A stretch of DNA of 64,000 nucleotides from Isoetes taiwanensis (GCA_021234155.1 JAJEKV010000206.1:126001-190000), one strand, 5' to 3'. Positions 24,255-36,121 are shown, numbered from the stretch's first letter. Notes: generated from the letters alone by a model not told the origin. Numbers and translations are program-made.

Positions 24255-27200
24255 AATTTTCTATCATCTCTCCTTGTTATTTTAATTTAAAGATACAACT
24301 ACAATACCTAGAACTTCAATACAATTCACATCACAGTATGGATACTAAATAGTATACCACACAGAATACATTGGCAAAAAAGAAAAATACAAATGTACAC
24401 TTAGGTATAAAACAAGAAAGAAAATATAGACCACACCATGCAACCACTAAACAAGTCAATGTACTTAACATAATTTATAATTACAAATAGGTCATGCTCT
24501 AAAAGCAGTGCAAAATACTAGATATAATAGTTGGAAATACTAGTTATTGTAAGAAATTATGCTCAAAGGCCGTTATGACTTTAAGGATTGAAATAAGTAT
24601 ATTAAAGAAACATCATAGTAGACTCCTAACAAGCATAGTAAATAACCATGTGCCAAAAACCATAACACAGTTTCAAAATCAAATATGGTTTTGGAATTAA
24701 TAAACAAAACTTGGGAGGATTAAAACTGGGTTAAAACTATGTGTATGACAGTGATAACTAGAATGTAAAATTATCGTTAATTATAATATTGACAATGTAT
24801 GCTTAAAAATTACGTCCTAAACTAGTATTAATTGTAAGAAACTAGTGTAAGACATAGAATTAGTATAAGAACTATGATCAAACTACTAGTGATAATACAA
24901 AACCATGAAAGTCATCTAGTTCTTATTGACATTATGACTTGCATGTATTAAAAACCACCCTTATACAGGTTTCCATCATGATTATGACTACAAGTTAATT
25001 TTTGGGGGCCTTGTGTGACTCTTGCTCAATGCTTTTGCAAATAGGCTTTTCATGAGTCACTTGTTTAAGAATATATTCATTATAAAAGTTAAGAATGCAA
25101 TCTACAGTTCACTCCAGAAGACCCCCTCTTGGCATCATTAGAATTTATCCTAACCAAAAAGCAAAATACAAAATTTTGACTCAATACTTGGGGATTTAGC
25201 TGAACAAGCGATGCAGGCTCTACAACATATTAAAGGCCCATGTATTAGGGAGACTTGAAGTTAGATTCTGATCTCGAGTAGCAATATGAGACAAGAGGAT
25301 AGGTGGACAGAGTTATACCCTTGTAGCCTCTGCCCCTGATTGAATAAATGGACGGTCCATCCACCATTTAGTGGCAAAGCCTATGCTGATTCCATCACAA
25401 GGCAAATCTGGTCACCTATTAGGAAGGAAAAACTGTTAAGATAATTCAGTTTTAGATTTTATTGAAAGAGATTATTCACCTGAATGAATAACAAGGACTG
25501 TCTTCAAACCATGGATGAGTAACCTTAAAATTGCCAGTAAGAAATAATGCAAGCATCTGTAATGCAAAGCTTGTTTGAGAACTAGATTTTGATATAATCA
25601 AGCTCCAACTTCTTCTATAGCAATCTCAAATATGTCAACTTCTGCTTCACTCTGGCTGCTCATTTTACATACACCAAATCATCATCTTATAAAGGAAATA
25701 TGTCAAGGCAGACTAAAATATTTGTGAGCCAAAGATAACTGTCTGTCAATCCTGACTAAAACAATCATATGAATGAAGACACGGATCCAACGAAATACAC
25801 AGTCGTTAACATATTCTCACACTTCTTCAAGAACCATCTAGGGCACTTACTATGAGACACTTATTATGCCAACTAAATGAAGACATAAGCATAAGCAATC
25901 TTACCAACCTTATATTATTATCTATTATTAAAGAGTTGAAGGAATCCATGATATGGGCTGATTATCCTGCAATAGTGCTCGGGTTAACCTCGTTTGGGTC
26001 GGATTTCAGTTTCGGACAAACAGATTCAGCAGCAAGCATTTTCAATGGTAGACCTATAATAAGCTTCAGTTTTAGCGTTAATAATGACGAAGATTGCCTA
26101 GATGGATCTACAAGAACTTTCTATGTTTGACAATTTTGCAGTCACTTCCTAGTGGATAGTAAATAAATTACCAGCCTAAGGACGTTCCTGTTGAAGTCAG
26201 ACATGCTGCAGATGCGAAACTTCAAGAACTACCTAAATAAGAGTACTGGCATTTGGCAAAATAGAGGCTAGCAGAATACAGTTTATACTACCTTCCAGCT
26301 TCAGACACTTCAAATTTGACCCAAAGCTGTCATTAAATGTGCTAATACATCTTAATGGAAGATAGCTTAAACAATGCTCAAGCTTGAATACCATAAGATT
26401 AGACAAATGTTTGAGTCAGTATGTGAAAATATCAGCTGATAAATCCTGCCAACGGAATGGGTAAAATTAAGACTTGACATGAAAATATCTCTAGGAATAA
26501 ATGTACCTATTTCTCCATTGCTGCAAGCAGCAAGTATTGTATTGATATAGATGCTCCAACCATAAAGAATTAGCTTGGTGTAAAACTAGATTGTTCATAA
26601 AACATCAAAGAGAAACAATTGACAATATTCTGTAGCCTACAAACATTGGGATTTGTTTCTTGGTGACTAAGCAAATTCTAGATGGAAAAGGAGGAAACCT
26701 GGAGCTATCATTTTGGATGTAACTGGAGATAAAAACCCAAATAATACCTACTGATCCTGGCCAGCTAGATTCACCCATACCTTCTGTCAGCTAAATCTAA
26801 GCTGCTCTGTTTTGTTCTGTTCCAAATTTCTGTCCTGCTTGTTGGCAGACTAAGGGTCCAACTTACAAGTGTTCCTCCTTGAAGCCTATAAAAAAGAATG
26901 AAACACAGTGTTATAAGTGCATACCAATATCAATAATACCAATAGCTAGATAATGTGACAAACTTTTAGTTGTTACTTCAAGGCAGGCTCTCGCCTCCAT
27001 GTTATATAAGCAGATCAAACTTGTCTACTGTTTTATGATGTAATTGTGGAAACTAACATGTTGGCTTTTATCTATAACATGCATAAGTACTTGTCTACTG
27101 TTTTATGATGTAATTGTGAAGACTAAAATGTTGGCTTTTATCTATAACATGCATAAGTTACGGCCATATTTTCTCAAATCATGCAGTTCTAGTCAACGCA

Positions 27201-29168
27201 AGTGGCCATTTCTTGTGTATAGACCCAACATTTAGATTTTGAAAAGTCTTCTAGCTGCATGGTAACCTTGTCCTTCATAGGCTGAATAAGAGCTCTATGG
27301 TAACTATTATGGCAATAAAGTTTGTACCAACGGGAGGGCAGAAGCTAGAAGGCATGGCGATTTAAATCCACTGTCACAGAATCTCCAGCGTTCGACATGC
27401 CAGCACAAAATGAAAACAGAAAACAAGAAGTGTCTGATAGGGCAGAGACATAGAAAAATGGAAGATCTGAAGTGATGATTGGGAGCAATAAACCCAACAG
27501 AAGGAAATACTCTAGCAATAAACCCAACAAGTCTAAGTTATTCGTCATAGAAAATTTGGAAACCATTAGATTTCTGCAGAAATCGATAATAAAGGTAAGG
27601 TTGGTCTGTACCTCAAGATCTCATTCCGTGCAGGATAGAAATAGAACAATGGATGTTAGTAATGGACCTGGACATTCAACTCCAATTCTGCACTGTCTAC
27701 TTTATCTGCGCTAAGAGACCTTCGAATAAATGTACTGCCAAATAATATACTTGACGTTCCAATCCCTGAATCTGTTAGAGAGTTTAATCATTTAAAACAA
27801 CTCTTAAACCAAGCTTAAACAACTACAATAACTCGAAAACAAAGAAGACGATGCAGCTACATGGATTGAATGATAAAAAAGAGAAAGAGAATTGAAGCTT
27901 AGTATGGAATCGAGGAGATCCTGGATGCATAAAAACATGAAGAGAGATCTTAGAAAGCCAGAAACCATCTCAAGAAGAAAATATCCACAAACATCCAGTT
28001 CATGGATTCTGGAACTGGCAGAAAACCATGGATAGAATGATAATGGCAATGCAAGATTGACGCGACGCTCAAAGAATAGGACGATTCAGCTTGGAGGAAA
28101 AAATTAAAACAGCCTAACCCGAAGGAAAATTGGTCCACGTACAGAGAAAATCGCCTTGTTGGAAAACGAGAATTGTCCTGGTGCAGCCGTTTCATCAGAT
28201 ACCAACAAGGAGAAGCAGAAGTATTTTTGTAAAGACGGCAAAGCTTAAGATCCGTGTTAACCCTAAATAAAACATCAATGTATAGCCCAAAATCAATCTT
28301 GCTGACCCGTACAAAAGAAAATTGCAAAGCTTTAAAGCTTGGAGAGCCGGAAATATGGAAAACGAATATGGAAAACGAAGGAATGAGGTGTGATGCAGGT
28401 AATGCACGTTGAAAAGCCATAAAATTTGGAAAACTGGCAACAAAGGACACCAGACCATTTCATATTCTTGGAACGGAGGTTACTGTCAAATACGATGATC
28501 CATTACCTGGGGTTGCGCCTTCTGCCATCTCCGTTCTATTTTCTTGGCCATTTTCTAATTTCCTGGACCCTTGATTTATGAAACTAGAGATTCAATGGTG
28601 TAGATTAATGCCACTTCAGATTTTGATGAGGTGGAAATTACACGTGGATAGGCTAGAATTTGAGGAAAGGCTGTAGGCCCAGTAGGGCTGGTGTGCTAAA
28701 AAAAAAAAAAACACCTTGCAAACATATTTCAAATCACCCTAACATTTAAGACCATCCCACGTACTTAAAAAAAACCCAAAAAAAAAAAATCTTTTGGGAA
28801 CCTTATCACGACCACACGATTTTGCCCTTTATAAAAAATCAAGGGCCCAAAATGCACTCTTAATATACTTGGATGAATACAACAACCCAATCATAGAAAA
28901 ACCTTCGTAAAAAGCATACAAAAGCATGAAAGAAACCCCCTAGAGCCAAAATTTCCCTAGAGCCATTACTGATGGAGTCTCGTTAGAATTGTTTTCGTTA
29001 TTTTTGCACTTTCGTTAATTTTGCTAGATCCACATGCATGCTCTTAGATTGAATAATCCATAGTCTACTCGTGCAATGCCTTTGCATATTATAGAAACAT
29101 CAAGTATCACATTTTAAGAATTTCTGCACCATTCCAAAGTTACACAAATTTCCCCTGAATGAGTGAGA
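24255..29168. other. Intergenic region, no recognisable gene
   Basis: AT-rich DNA. Open frames at 25852-26130 (+), 27472-27714 (+) and 27950-28450 (-) show no recognisable motif, no consistent splice structure and no ATG that stands out. Two A-runs (28697-28711 and 28769-28790) occur. The only clear structure is the 70-bp tandem repeat at 27019. Confidence 0.55.
27019..27158. repeat. Tandem repeat, 70 bp x 2
   Basis: Two adjacent 70-bp copies beginning ACTTGTCTACTGTTTTATGA, differing at three or four bases. Confidence 0.95.
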
Positions 29169-29169
29169 C

Positions 29170-29218
29170 GAAGAGAAATGTTCGAGGTGGCCTTGGCCGC
29201 CGTGATAAATTTCTTGTA
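29170..29218. repeat. Dispersed GC-core hairpin, copy 1 (full)
   Basis: GAAGAGAAATGTTCG, a GC-rich palindromic core GGTGGCCTTGGCCGCC and then GATAAATTTCTTGTA. The same arrangement recurs at 35922-35970, with half copies at 30755-30780 and 36122-36147. It lies just downstream of the mannanase stop codon. Confidence 0.8.
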
Positions 29219-29508
29219 TGATAAGACTTAAAAAAGTTTTTAAACCATGAAATGAGACCTGTAAGATGCATGTTAGCGGCCTATACACATCACATGAATA
29301 GAGATAACACATTGCCTATGTTCCTGGCACTCAACGATCAACAACACGGTAAGCCACATGAAAATACATGGAAATGCAAAGAATTTTCCTCTTTAAGGAT
29401 TGTAAATGCAAGCTTTTGGTTCTTTTCAACGTCACCTTGCTTTCATATAATTCATATGTGATCAATTACATACTCTAACCTATCAAATGGCGATAATACA
29501 AAGTTTGC

Positions 29509-30695
29509 TTAGTTGGAGCCACCTCCAAAGTGGAAGTTATAGCGCTCAAGCTCACCAATTCGCACAACGTTATGAAATGGATCTTGAGTATTGTCTGGCA
29601 TGGTGTCGCTGTATAGACACCATAAGCAACCTCCAGTAGCTGAACCACCGTCACGAGAGAATACATCTACAAATACTTCACGGAACAATTCAAGCTTTTC
29701 TTCAAGAGTGGAATAATCCTCCCCAAACTCCCCAAGGAAAAGTGGTTTTCTTAATATGACATGGGCATCATATTTGTGCTCTCTAATCCAACGTTGCGCA
29801 TACAAAAGTCGGCCCTGAGTCGTTCGTATCCAAGGAAGCCATTGTAGTCGATGTTTGGGTTCCTATTGTGTCTAATAAAATCCGTCCCACTATATGCGTC
29901 TTCCCCATTTACTCTGTCCGGACGACGCGAGTAAAACCCCTCAGCCCCATTGGAAAGCAAATGCCTTCTATCGATAGATTTAACAAAGGCAGATATATCA
30001 TTAATCCATTCCTCCACAGCGTTGCCAGAAGGATCACTGTCGCACCGTGGCTCATTCAGAAGTTCCCAAGAGAAGATAGTTGGCTCATCTTTATACTTGA
30101 CTCCTGTGAATTGATTAACTCTATTCAAAAGTGTATAAATGTAGTCTTTAAAGAATCCTTTGGCCCTCTCATTTCTAAAAAATAGTATGTCATTAAGAAA
30201 GGGTGGAGTTTGACGTCCCCATACCCATTGGGCATAGGTCTCTTTGCCACCATAAGCTACCCAATTGTTGCCGAAAGGAATGACCACCTTTAAGCCAAGC
30301 CTTTTTGCTTCAGAAACCACAAAATCCAAGCCCTCCATTGCAGAAGAGTTGTAATGCCCAGGAGTTGGTACCCATGAGTCTGGTGTAGAGTGCCATGCAG
30401 TCTCATTGACTCCATTTCTCCAACCCCAAGTTCTAAATGCATTAAACCCCAAGGCCGCCGCCCGTTCCAATAAGGAGCTCACCTCAGGTCGATTGTTTGG
30501 ATCTTGGGCCGCGTAAGGTAGCCAAAATCCATTAAACCCGCGAACGTAAAAAGGTTTATTATGGAGAGTGAACTGAATGCCTTTGACATGGACCCAATCA
30601 TCATCATCATTATAAGTAGGACGTGCAATTGCACCTTGAGACAAAGTGGCAACAATTGCACCAAAAACGAAGAGGCCAAGCATATTCATATTCAT
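29509..30695 (-). pseudogene. Endo-beta-1,4-mannanase (GH5) with an internal deletion and frame shift
   Basis: ATG at 30695 (the outermost of three in MNMNMLG). A signal peptide (residues 1 to about 24, hydrophobic LGLFVFGAIVATL, then QGAIA) suggests secretion to the cell wall. GH5 mannanase wording follows without introns: VRGFNGFWLPYAA, FNAFRTWGWR, VIPFGNNWVAYGG, WELLNEPRCD (acid/base Glu215) and GTDFIRHNRNPNIDY to residue 284. At about 29842-29846 the frame changes. The next frame gives WLPWIRTTQGRLLYAQRW and VILRKPLFLGEFGED (nucleophile Glu), ending at TAA 29509. The segment between, which in the family carries an ATIHxYP-like motif with the conserved active-site His and Tyr, is missing. 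In the uninterrupted frame the product would run 51 residues of unrelated sequence, lacking the nucleophile. Known family role: cleaving mannan backbones in walls. As it stands this copy should be inactive unless the break is an assembly error. Confidence 0.85.
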
Positions 30696-30754
30696 ATTCG
30701 TATTGCGTGAATGGATGCTATCGTTAAGGTGGAGACTTAGAGTTTTTTTATTAT

Positions 30755-30780
30755 ACAAGAAATTTATCGCGGCGGCCTTG
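30755..30780. repeat. Dispersed GC-core hairpin, half copy
   Basis: ACAAGAAATTTATCGCGGCG followed by GCCTTG is the reverse complement of the right half of the hairpin at 35922-35970. It sits about 60 bp upstream of the mannanase ATG, probably in its 5' leader. Confidence 0.7.
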
Positions 30781-31170
30781 TAGTCAGGTTAGGATCTGCA
30801 ACAACAAAATCGTTATTCCTTCTGCATATACAGCTAATGAACAAGTCCTTTGCAAATCGATGGATATGGTGGCAGGATGGGAGTAGTGCACAGTCCAGTT
30901 GACAGAAGGATTTTGAGAATCGAGGTAAGCAATCAAGTTGCAAGTGTATTATGCAAATCTGTGTAAAATACCGTCCCAATGGATTAAGTTAAACATTCAA
31001 TTCTAGACTTTCCTTTATTTAAGATCTACTAACGTACAAGTTAAACTGCCTTTCCCAGTGCATGCATGGTCCCAAGTGTAAGAATAGTTCCAAGTGTTCA
31101 ATAGGTAAAAGAATACAGGAAGTGTACATATTAGGAGGTCTGATTCTTCCAGTTTGGGGTATGGTGGAAG
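30781..31170. other. Upstream flank of the mannanase gene, nothing else seen
   Basis: AT-rich, no open frame with recognisable motif. It presumably contains the mannanase promoter, but I cannot point to a specific element. Confidence 0.4.
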
Positions 31171-31747
31171 CTGCTTTAGCAAAGAACAAGGTTTAAAATG
31201 AAACGCACTTATTTAAGAAGTGCGTTTGAAAGATTCCCTCAAGAATGTTGGAATCTTTTAAAAAGAGCAAAAAATAGAGGCATTCAAGTTTCTTGGATAA
31301 GATTTTTGCAAAGTCGTCATGAAAATAGCACTTTTGAAGAAAAATAATCTAAAAGCATAGGACCAAAAAAAAAAAAGGCCGTTTATGGGGGTACAACTAA
31401 CATTTCATGACAGCCATAGAATTTCCATTGCCAAAATACATGCAATTGAAGTAGGCTATGTTGCAAAATGTGCATGAATACTCTCACGGTAGCAATATGA
31501 AGACAGAAGGAGAAGTTGCCACACAGCTAAAAAGAATTGATTAAAGTACTTGCTCAAGAACACATCATTTAGCAGCAAATAAATTCTTTAACATTTTTAA
31601 CAGAGAAGGAAGCATTCAAATTAAGTAATCATATTAAATAGTATTACAAAAATTGTTCAGAGCACCTTTTGTACAAGGTCCTTAAAATAATAGGGCATGC
31701 CATAACCAATTTGGTGAGAAGCTCGATTAAGAAATAGTCAAGTCAGC

Positions 31748-31804
31748 AGTATAAATTTATACCGACAAGGTTGAAATGGAAACCCGTCGGTATAAATTTA
31801 TACC
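31748..31804. repeat. Palindrome GGTATAAATTTATACC, left pair
   Basis: Copies at 31748-31763 (first base A) and 31789-31804 (perfect), 41 bp apart. They belong to the same set as the six copies at 33577-34031. Confidence 0.95.
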
Positions 31805-32008
31805 GGTGGAAAGGCCCACCGGTCAAAAGAACTCTCATCACCTTGAGATTTTGACTTATACCTCGATTCAATGGCAACTTGGCAAACTCAAGTCAACAAA
31901 CTCAACCTCTTCATTGTGTTTTCCCGTGATCTTTCTTGATGGGAGGTTGGATTTATGTAAACATTTCCTTGATATCTTTAACATCGTTCTTGGCACCCAG
32001 TTCTTCAT

Positions 32009-32080
32009 TTCCGTTTGAAAATGACTCGCAAGAACTTATTATGGTTCCGTTTGAAAATGACTCGCAAGAACTTATTATGG
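32009..32080. repeat. Tandem repeat, 36 bp x 2
   Basis: Two exact adjacent copies of a 36-bp unit beginning TTCCGTTTGAAAATGACTCG inside the candidate inverted-end element. Confidence 0.95.
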
Positions 32081-33209
32081 TTCTGCTAAAGCTTATTTTG
32101 TCGCAATCTATACCAACAGACACTACATTGCGTCCTTGCCTAAGAACGCAAACAGATGTAGTGCCAAGCCCAATCCTAAAAAAAATATCTCAAATCCGTA
32201 AAAATCGTCGAGATGTTATGTGCCTCTACGCTTCACAGGGATGTATATATGACATATCTATGCACTTAATCTTTGGGTTGACACGGTTTTAGATCTTGTG
32301 GGCAACTCAATCAAAGGTCTAACCGGACCTTTGAGATTTTCATGCATGCAACTGCCATAGTAAATTACCTGAGCCCCTGAATTTACACATCTCTACTAGC
32401 TTCTACCTATTTCAAATGTAAAATGGTATTCAGCTTTGTAATATATCAACAACATTGTCAAGACAAGTATATCCTGATGCAAACTTAAGCTTTCCTTTCA
32501 TAAATGAGATTGAAAAATAAACATCCCAAATATAAACATCCCAAATGTGATGGTCAAACCGATGGGTTTACGTACTGCGGATGCCCAACAGGAGGTCTAA
32601 CTTCAAGGCTATCACAGCCCGTCACACTTTATCTTTCAACTGCAATAAACTTTCAATTAGTAAAATTTAATCTTGGTAATAATGTTGAACTGCCAATCTT
32701 ACAGAGTAAAGTAGTCTACATTTAACAATGGATAAACTAGAATCTGCACTTAGTGTTAAATTCAGAGCTGGAGAGTCAAGAAGATTAACAAAAAACAGAG
32801 CTGCTAGTACTCCATACTCCAATTTAATGAGTCTCCACAAGCAATTTTAAACTAATACCAAGTAATTTCAACCGATAAATCCTTGAATTTCTCGCACATT
32901 TCCAACCTCTAGTCTCTAATCCATCCAACAACCTTCATTTGCACCGCAGGTGATGATTTGCAACTAAGATGCACCTAATATCGTGGCCTGTGTGATATAT
33001 GCAGAAAGAAACAAGCTTCAAATGGAGTAATCTACCCAAAAACTGGCAACAAAAGGAACACTACAGTTTTACAGTTTCAGCCTTTGCTCCATGAACTAGT
33101 GTAAGGGAACATAAAATTACCTTGTCTTGAGGCCAACAAATGAAAAGAACAAAGCGCCTTCTGTTCATTCTCAGATCATTCGAAGCCAGTATCATCGCGA
33201 GCCGGTTCG

Positions 33210-33317
33210 AGGATCTTCCACAACAGGTGATTCTACATCTGCTAAACAGTTCAGGATTCGGCAGTTCAGGTGATTTGGCAGTTCAGGATCTTCCACAACA
33301 GGTGATTCTACATCTGC
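33210..33317. repeat. Direct repeat, 33 bp x 2
   Basis: A 33-bp sequence beginning AGGATCTTCCACAACAGGTG is present at 33210-33242 and 33285-33317. The sequence between them also contains short partial repeats of CAGTTCAGG. Confidence 0.9.
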
Positions 33318-33576
33318 CACACCCTAAGAAATACATTCGGGAAGAAACTCGGGCATGAAGAACCTCAGCCATGAAGAAGCCACGAAAAGCTTGGACGAAG
33401 ATGCTGGGCCGATTAAAACCCTAAAAAAAAAACAAAAAAATCTTCTTCAAAGCTTCTTCAGACTAAGAAACAAACCTTCTGCATCACTAAGAAACTGATG
33501 CCGCACCAATAAAACACCTAAATCATTCGATTATCACAACCCTAAAGCTTTCCCAACACACAGTTTTCCTAGCCTC

Positions 33577-34031
33577 GGTATAAATTTATACCGTCAAAAG
33601 CATCTACCATGTTTTAGCCAGGCAAAAATCATGTTATATCCACGAAAGGTCAAGTTATAACCATAAATAAAATTTCGTTTACAAGAAATTTCTTGTGTTA
33701 TTGAATTTATAAGGAAATGTTTTTCAAGATAATGTATTGAATTTAAAAGGAAATGTTTTTCAAGAGATCTCATGGTATAAATTTATACCGTGACTTCCTT
33801 TTTAAAAAAATTTCGGTGATAAATTTATCTTGCTCTCAAAGATTTTCATGGGGGGAGGCGGTATAAACTTATACCGCTTGAGCTCTTGGCGGTATAAATT
33901 TATACCACTCGAGTTCTTTCCCTGTGTACTGCTTGAGTCACGTGGTAGAAATTTGAGCTCACATGGTATAAATTTATACCGTTTGATAAATTCGTTGTAT
34001 TGTTTGAACTCACCCGGTATAAATTTATACC
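33577..34031. repeat. Cluster of six GGTATAAATTTATACC palindromes
   Basis: Copies at 33577-33592, 33774-33789, 33860-33875 (one mismatch), 33891-33906, 33965-33980 and 34016-34031. Start-to-start distances are 197, 86, 31, 74 and 51 bp. Several copies are preceded by GAGCTC- or GAACTCAC-like bases, so the unit may be larger than the palindrome, but flanks diverge faster than the 16-mer. Confidence 0.95.
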
Positions 34032-34812
34032 GTCCAATAACGTGGGGAACATTAAAGCTTTCGAACTAACACTAAAAAACACCTTTTATGAAACAACCAT
34101 GTTGTATGATTACCTGGCCATGTTGTATGATTACATTTTGGAGCAACTCTAAGGCGAAGCTAACAAGTTGCATGTTGTGACTCAAACGATACTGAGGTTA
34201 GCATGCGGGTTGCGGTTTCATTGGTAGACAATGCTGAGGAACGTATACTCATTGGCAGAGGACACGAATAGCTCTAGTGACCATGGTCTCAACATGTCAG
34301 ACGACAACATGCATTCTGAATTAGCCGCAGTGTAACTTTGTTCAAAATGAAAAATCTACACATTTTTTACAATTTTGTTCAAAAATTTGTAGTGAGTTCA
34401 AAAACTTTAAATGCAGTGCCTTTTTGTCGCTCTAATGCACTTGATGTTTTATTCAATGTCTATTTTTTTTTAGTCTCTGAAATTGCTACTATTTTTCATG
34501 CTAAACTACGGGGCTAAAAAGGGGTACCAAACAATTTTGCATGGAAGTTAAGTTGAATTAGCCCCTCAAAAATAGTACCTAAAATATTCAAATTGTCACA
34601 CTTGTCACAAATTTACCTCGAAAAGGGACCTTTTTGAGGGAAATTTAGGGAATCTTTCAAAGATTCCTTTTAAAGTGCGTTTGGAGCAAATAAGTGCGTT
34701 TCATTTTAAACTTTGTTAAAGCAGGTTTGTACTGGTGCTTGACATTTGGTGATTCAATGTTTTTGGGGCTATTAACTTATACGTCTTGGTCTTAAACCCG
34801 AGCAAGTCACAG

Positions 34813-34936
34813 AAGGCTGCGTGTTGTGAGATTAGAAACCACAGAAGAAAAACGGAGAATAGTGGGCCTTCATATTCCAAGTTCAGCAGTAGATGCTGTT
34901 CTAAGCGGTATGACTGGCAAAGTAAAAGAAATCTTA
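34813..34936 (+). other. Candidate single exon of an unrecognised gene
   Basis: Acceptor-like CACAG at 34808-34812 and a strong donor TTA|GTGAGT at 34936 enclose a 124-base open stretch. It encodes RLRVVRLETTEEKRRIVGLH, then IPSSAVDAVLSGMTGKVKEIL. The peptide looks protein-like, but I do not recognise it and see no partner exon nearby. It begins 90 bp beyond the right end of the candidate inverted-end element, so a former intron may have been invaded or the gene truncated. Confidence 0.3.
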
Positions 34937-35279
34937 GTGAGTACTTTATTTTCGGAAGTTAATGTTGAGTTTTATTGTTGCTGGGGTTGGTTTCCTTGCA
35001 AGGGCTAAAAGTAATGCGTGATAAATTTTTGTAAATTTGTAAATGGAGCGCATGTGCTGAAAGTTCGAACGATAAAAAAAAAAAGGGAATGCATTATCCA
35101 AAATGATCTGCAGTATATTAATATTCAAATTGTCATGTAGAAAGAAATTTCTAGAGGAACAATACGGTTTTTCTTATGCTTAGATGGTCTGGAATTACTC
35201 TGCTTTACTCCAAGATCATTTCGGACTGCAGTTGTTGATCGCTGTGGTATAAAGGAGCTACTGGCTAATAAATCCATAT

Positions 35280-35480
35280 CTCTAACTAGGGTGTATACCC
35301 TGCATAGAATGCATTTTTATTAATTATCAATAAGATATCTCTCATTCATGATCATACAAAGCAATTAAGACAAGAAAACTGCCAATGGAACTAGGGTGTA
35401 CACCCAGTATATGATGCATTTTAACTAATTGTTAATAAAACTCTCATTCATGAGCATACAAAACAATTAAGAAACAGATT
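35280..35480. repeat. Imperfect tandem duplication, about 110 bp x 2
   Basis: Two units share CTAGGGTGTAYACCC, then GAATGCATTTTTA/GATGCATTTTAA, then CTCATTCATGAKCATACAAA and CAATTAAGA, with more divergence between these blocks. Confidence 0.8.
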
Positions 35481-35921
35481 TCTTCAATATCTTTCTAATA
35501 TAAACTAGAGGGAACAAATGCGAAACAAACTTCAATTGAACAAGCTGCAGTTGCAGTCTCTGCTATCACACTATTATCATCATGACCACGATTAGATGAC
35601 CAGTTATAAGGCAGGCACAAAGACCCTACTATGTAGTGAAGGCCATATGGATTAAGTAAATAATGGCTCCATTGTATGCACGGTGGAAGTTATTTAGAGT
35701 AATCAAAGATTCACATATGGGATGCAGCCAAAAGTAAGCCTGCCTATGTCTGTCGACATTGTTAAGATGAAACCAAATGCATAATCCTACAATTCCCTAA
35801 ATTAAAATCAAATGTATGATCCCTTACTACACTAATCTAACATAAATGGGCTCCAAATGAATGTGCTTGCATTTAGTGAATTGTTTATGGATGAGAAAGG
35901 TTAAAGCTAAGCACCATTTCG
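35481..35921. other. Intergenic, nothing recognised
   Basis: AT-rich DNA with short frames only. Confidence 0.5.
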
Positions 35922-35970
35922 GAAGAGAAATGTTCGCGGCGGCCTTGGCCGCCGCGATAAATTTCTTGTA
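35922..35970. repeat. Dispersed GC-core hairpin, copy 2 (full, best preserved)
   Basis: The left arm AGAAATGTTCGCGGCGGCC and the right arm GGCCGCCGCGATAAATTTCT are separated by TT. They form an imperfect palindrome with an 11-bp perfect GC stem. It is closely related to 29170-29218. Confidence 0.85.
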
Positions 35971-36121
35971 ACTAGTTAACGTTTGATGTGTTATGAATCA
36001 TCTATAAATTGAATATCAAAAAGTATAATGATCATATTCTCTCATGAATACTATAAATGATCCAACTTTTTTTAAATCTTGACAAGGTTTGAACTCTACA
36101 TAGAACGCCCACAGAGACGAC

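Larger units (their letters stand above)
31171..34723. mobile_element. Candidate non-autonomous element with inverted ends
   Basis: The two ends are inverted relative to each other. The left end reads CTGCTTTAGCAAAG, then after a short gap TTTAAAATGAAACGCACTTA (31191-31210), then AAAGATTCC. The right end read in reverse complement gives CTGCTTTAACAAAG, the same 20-mer (34691-34710 on the complement), then GGAATCTTTGAAAGATTCC. Subterminal AAACGCACTT units recur at both ends. The interior has no transposase-like frame but holds eight copies of the palindrome GGTATAAATTTATACC and a 36-bp tandem repeat. This fits a large non-autonomous DNA transposon, or two related short elements in opposite orientation flanking ordinary DNA. 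No convincing target-site duplication is visible. Confidence 0.45.

Noticed and set aside
27950-28450. 166-codon frame on the minus strand
   Set aside because: Composition and motifs look random, the start is not ATG, and overlapping frames of similar length exist.
29868-30185. 105-codon plus-strand frame inside the mannanase
   Set aside because: It is a shadow of the minus-strand mannanase sequence.
33577-34031. GGTATAAATTTATACC copies as TATA boxes or a CRISPR-like array
   Set aside because: TATAAA is inside the palindrome, but eight copies without downstream genes do not make promoters; spacing is irregular, the units are perfect palindromes, and the genome is eukaryotic, so a CRISPR array is excluded.
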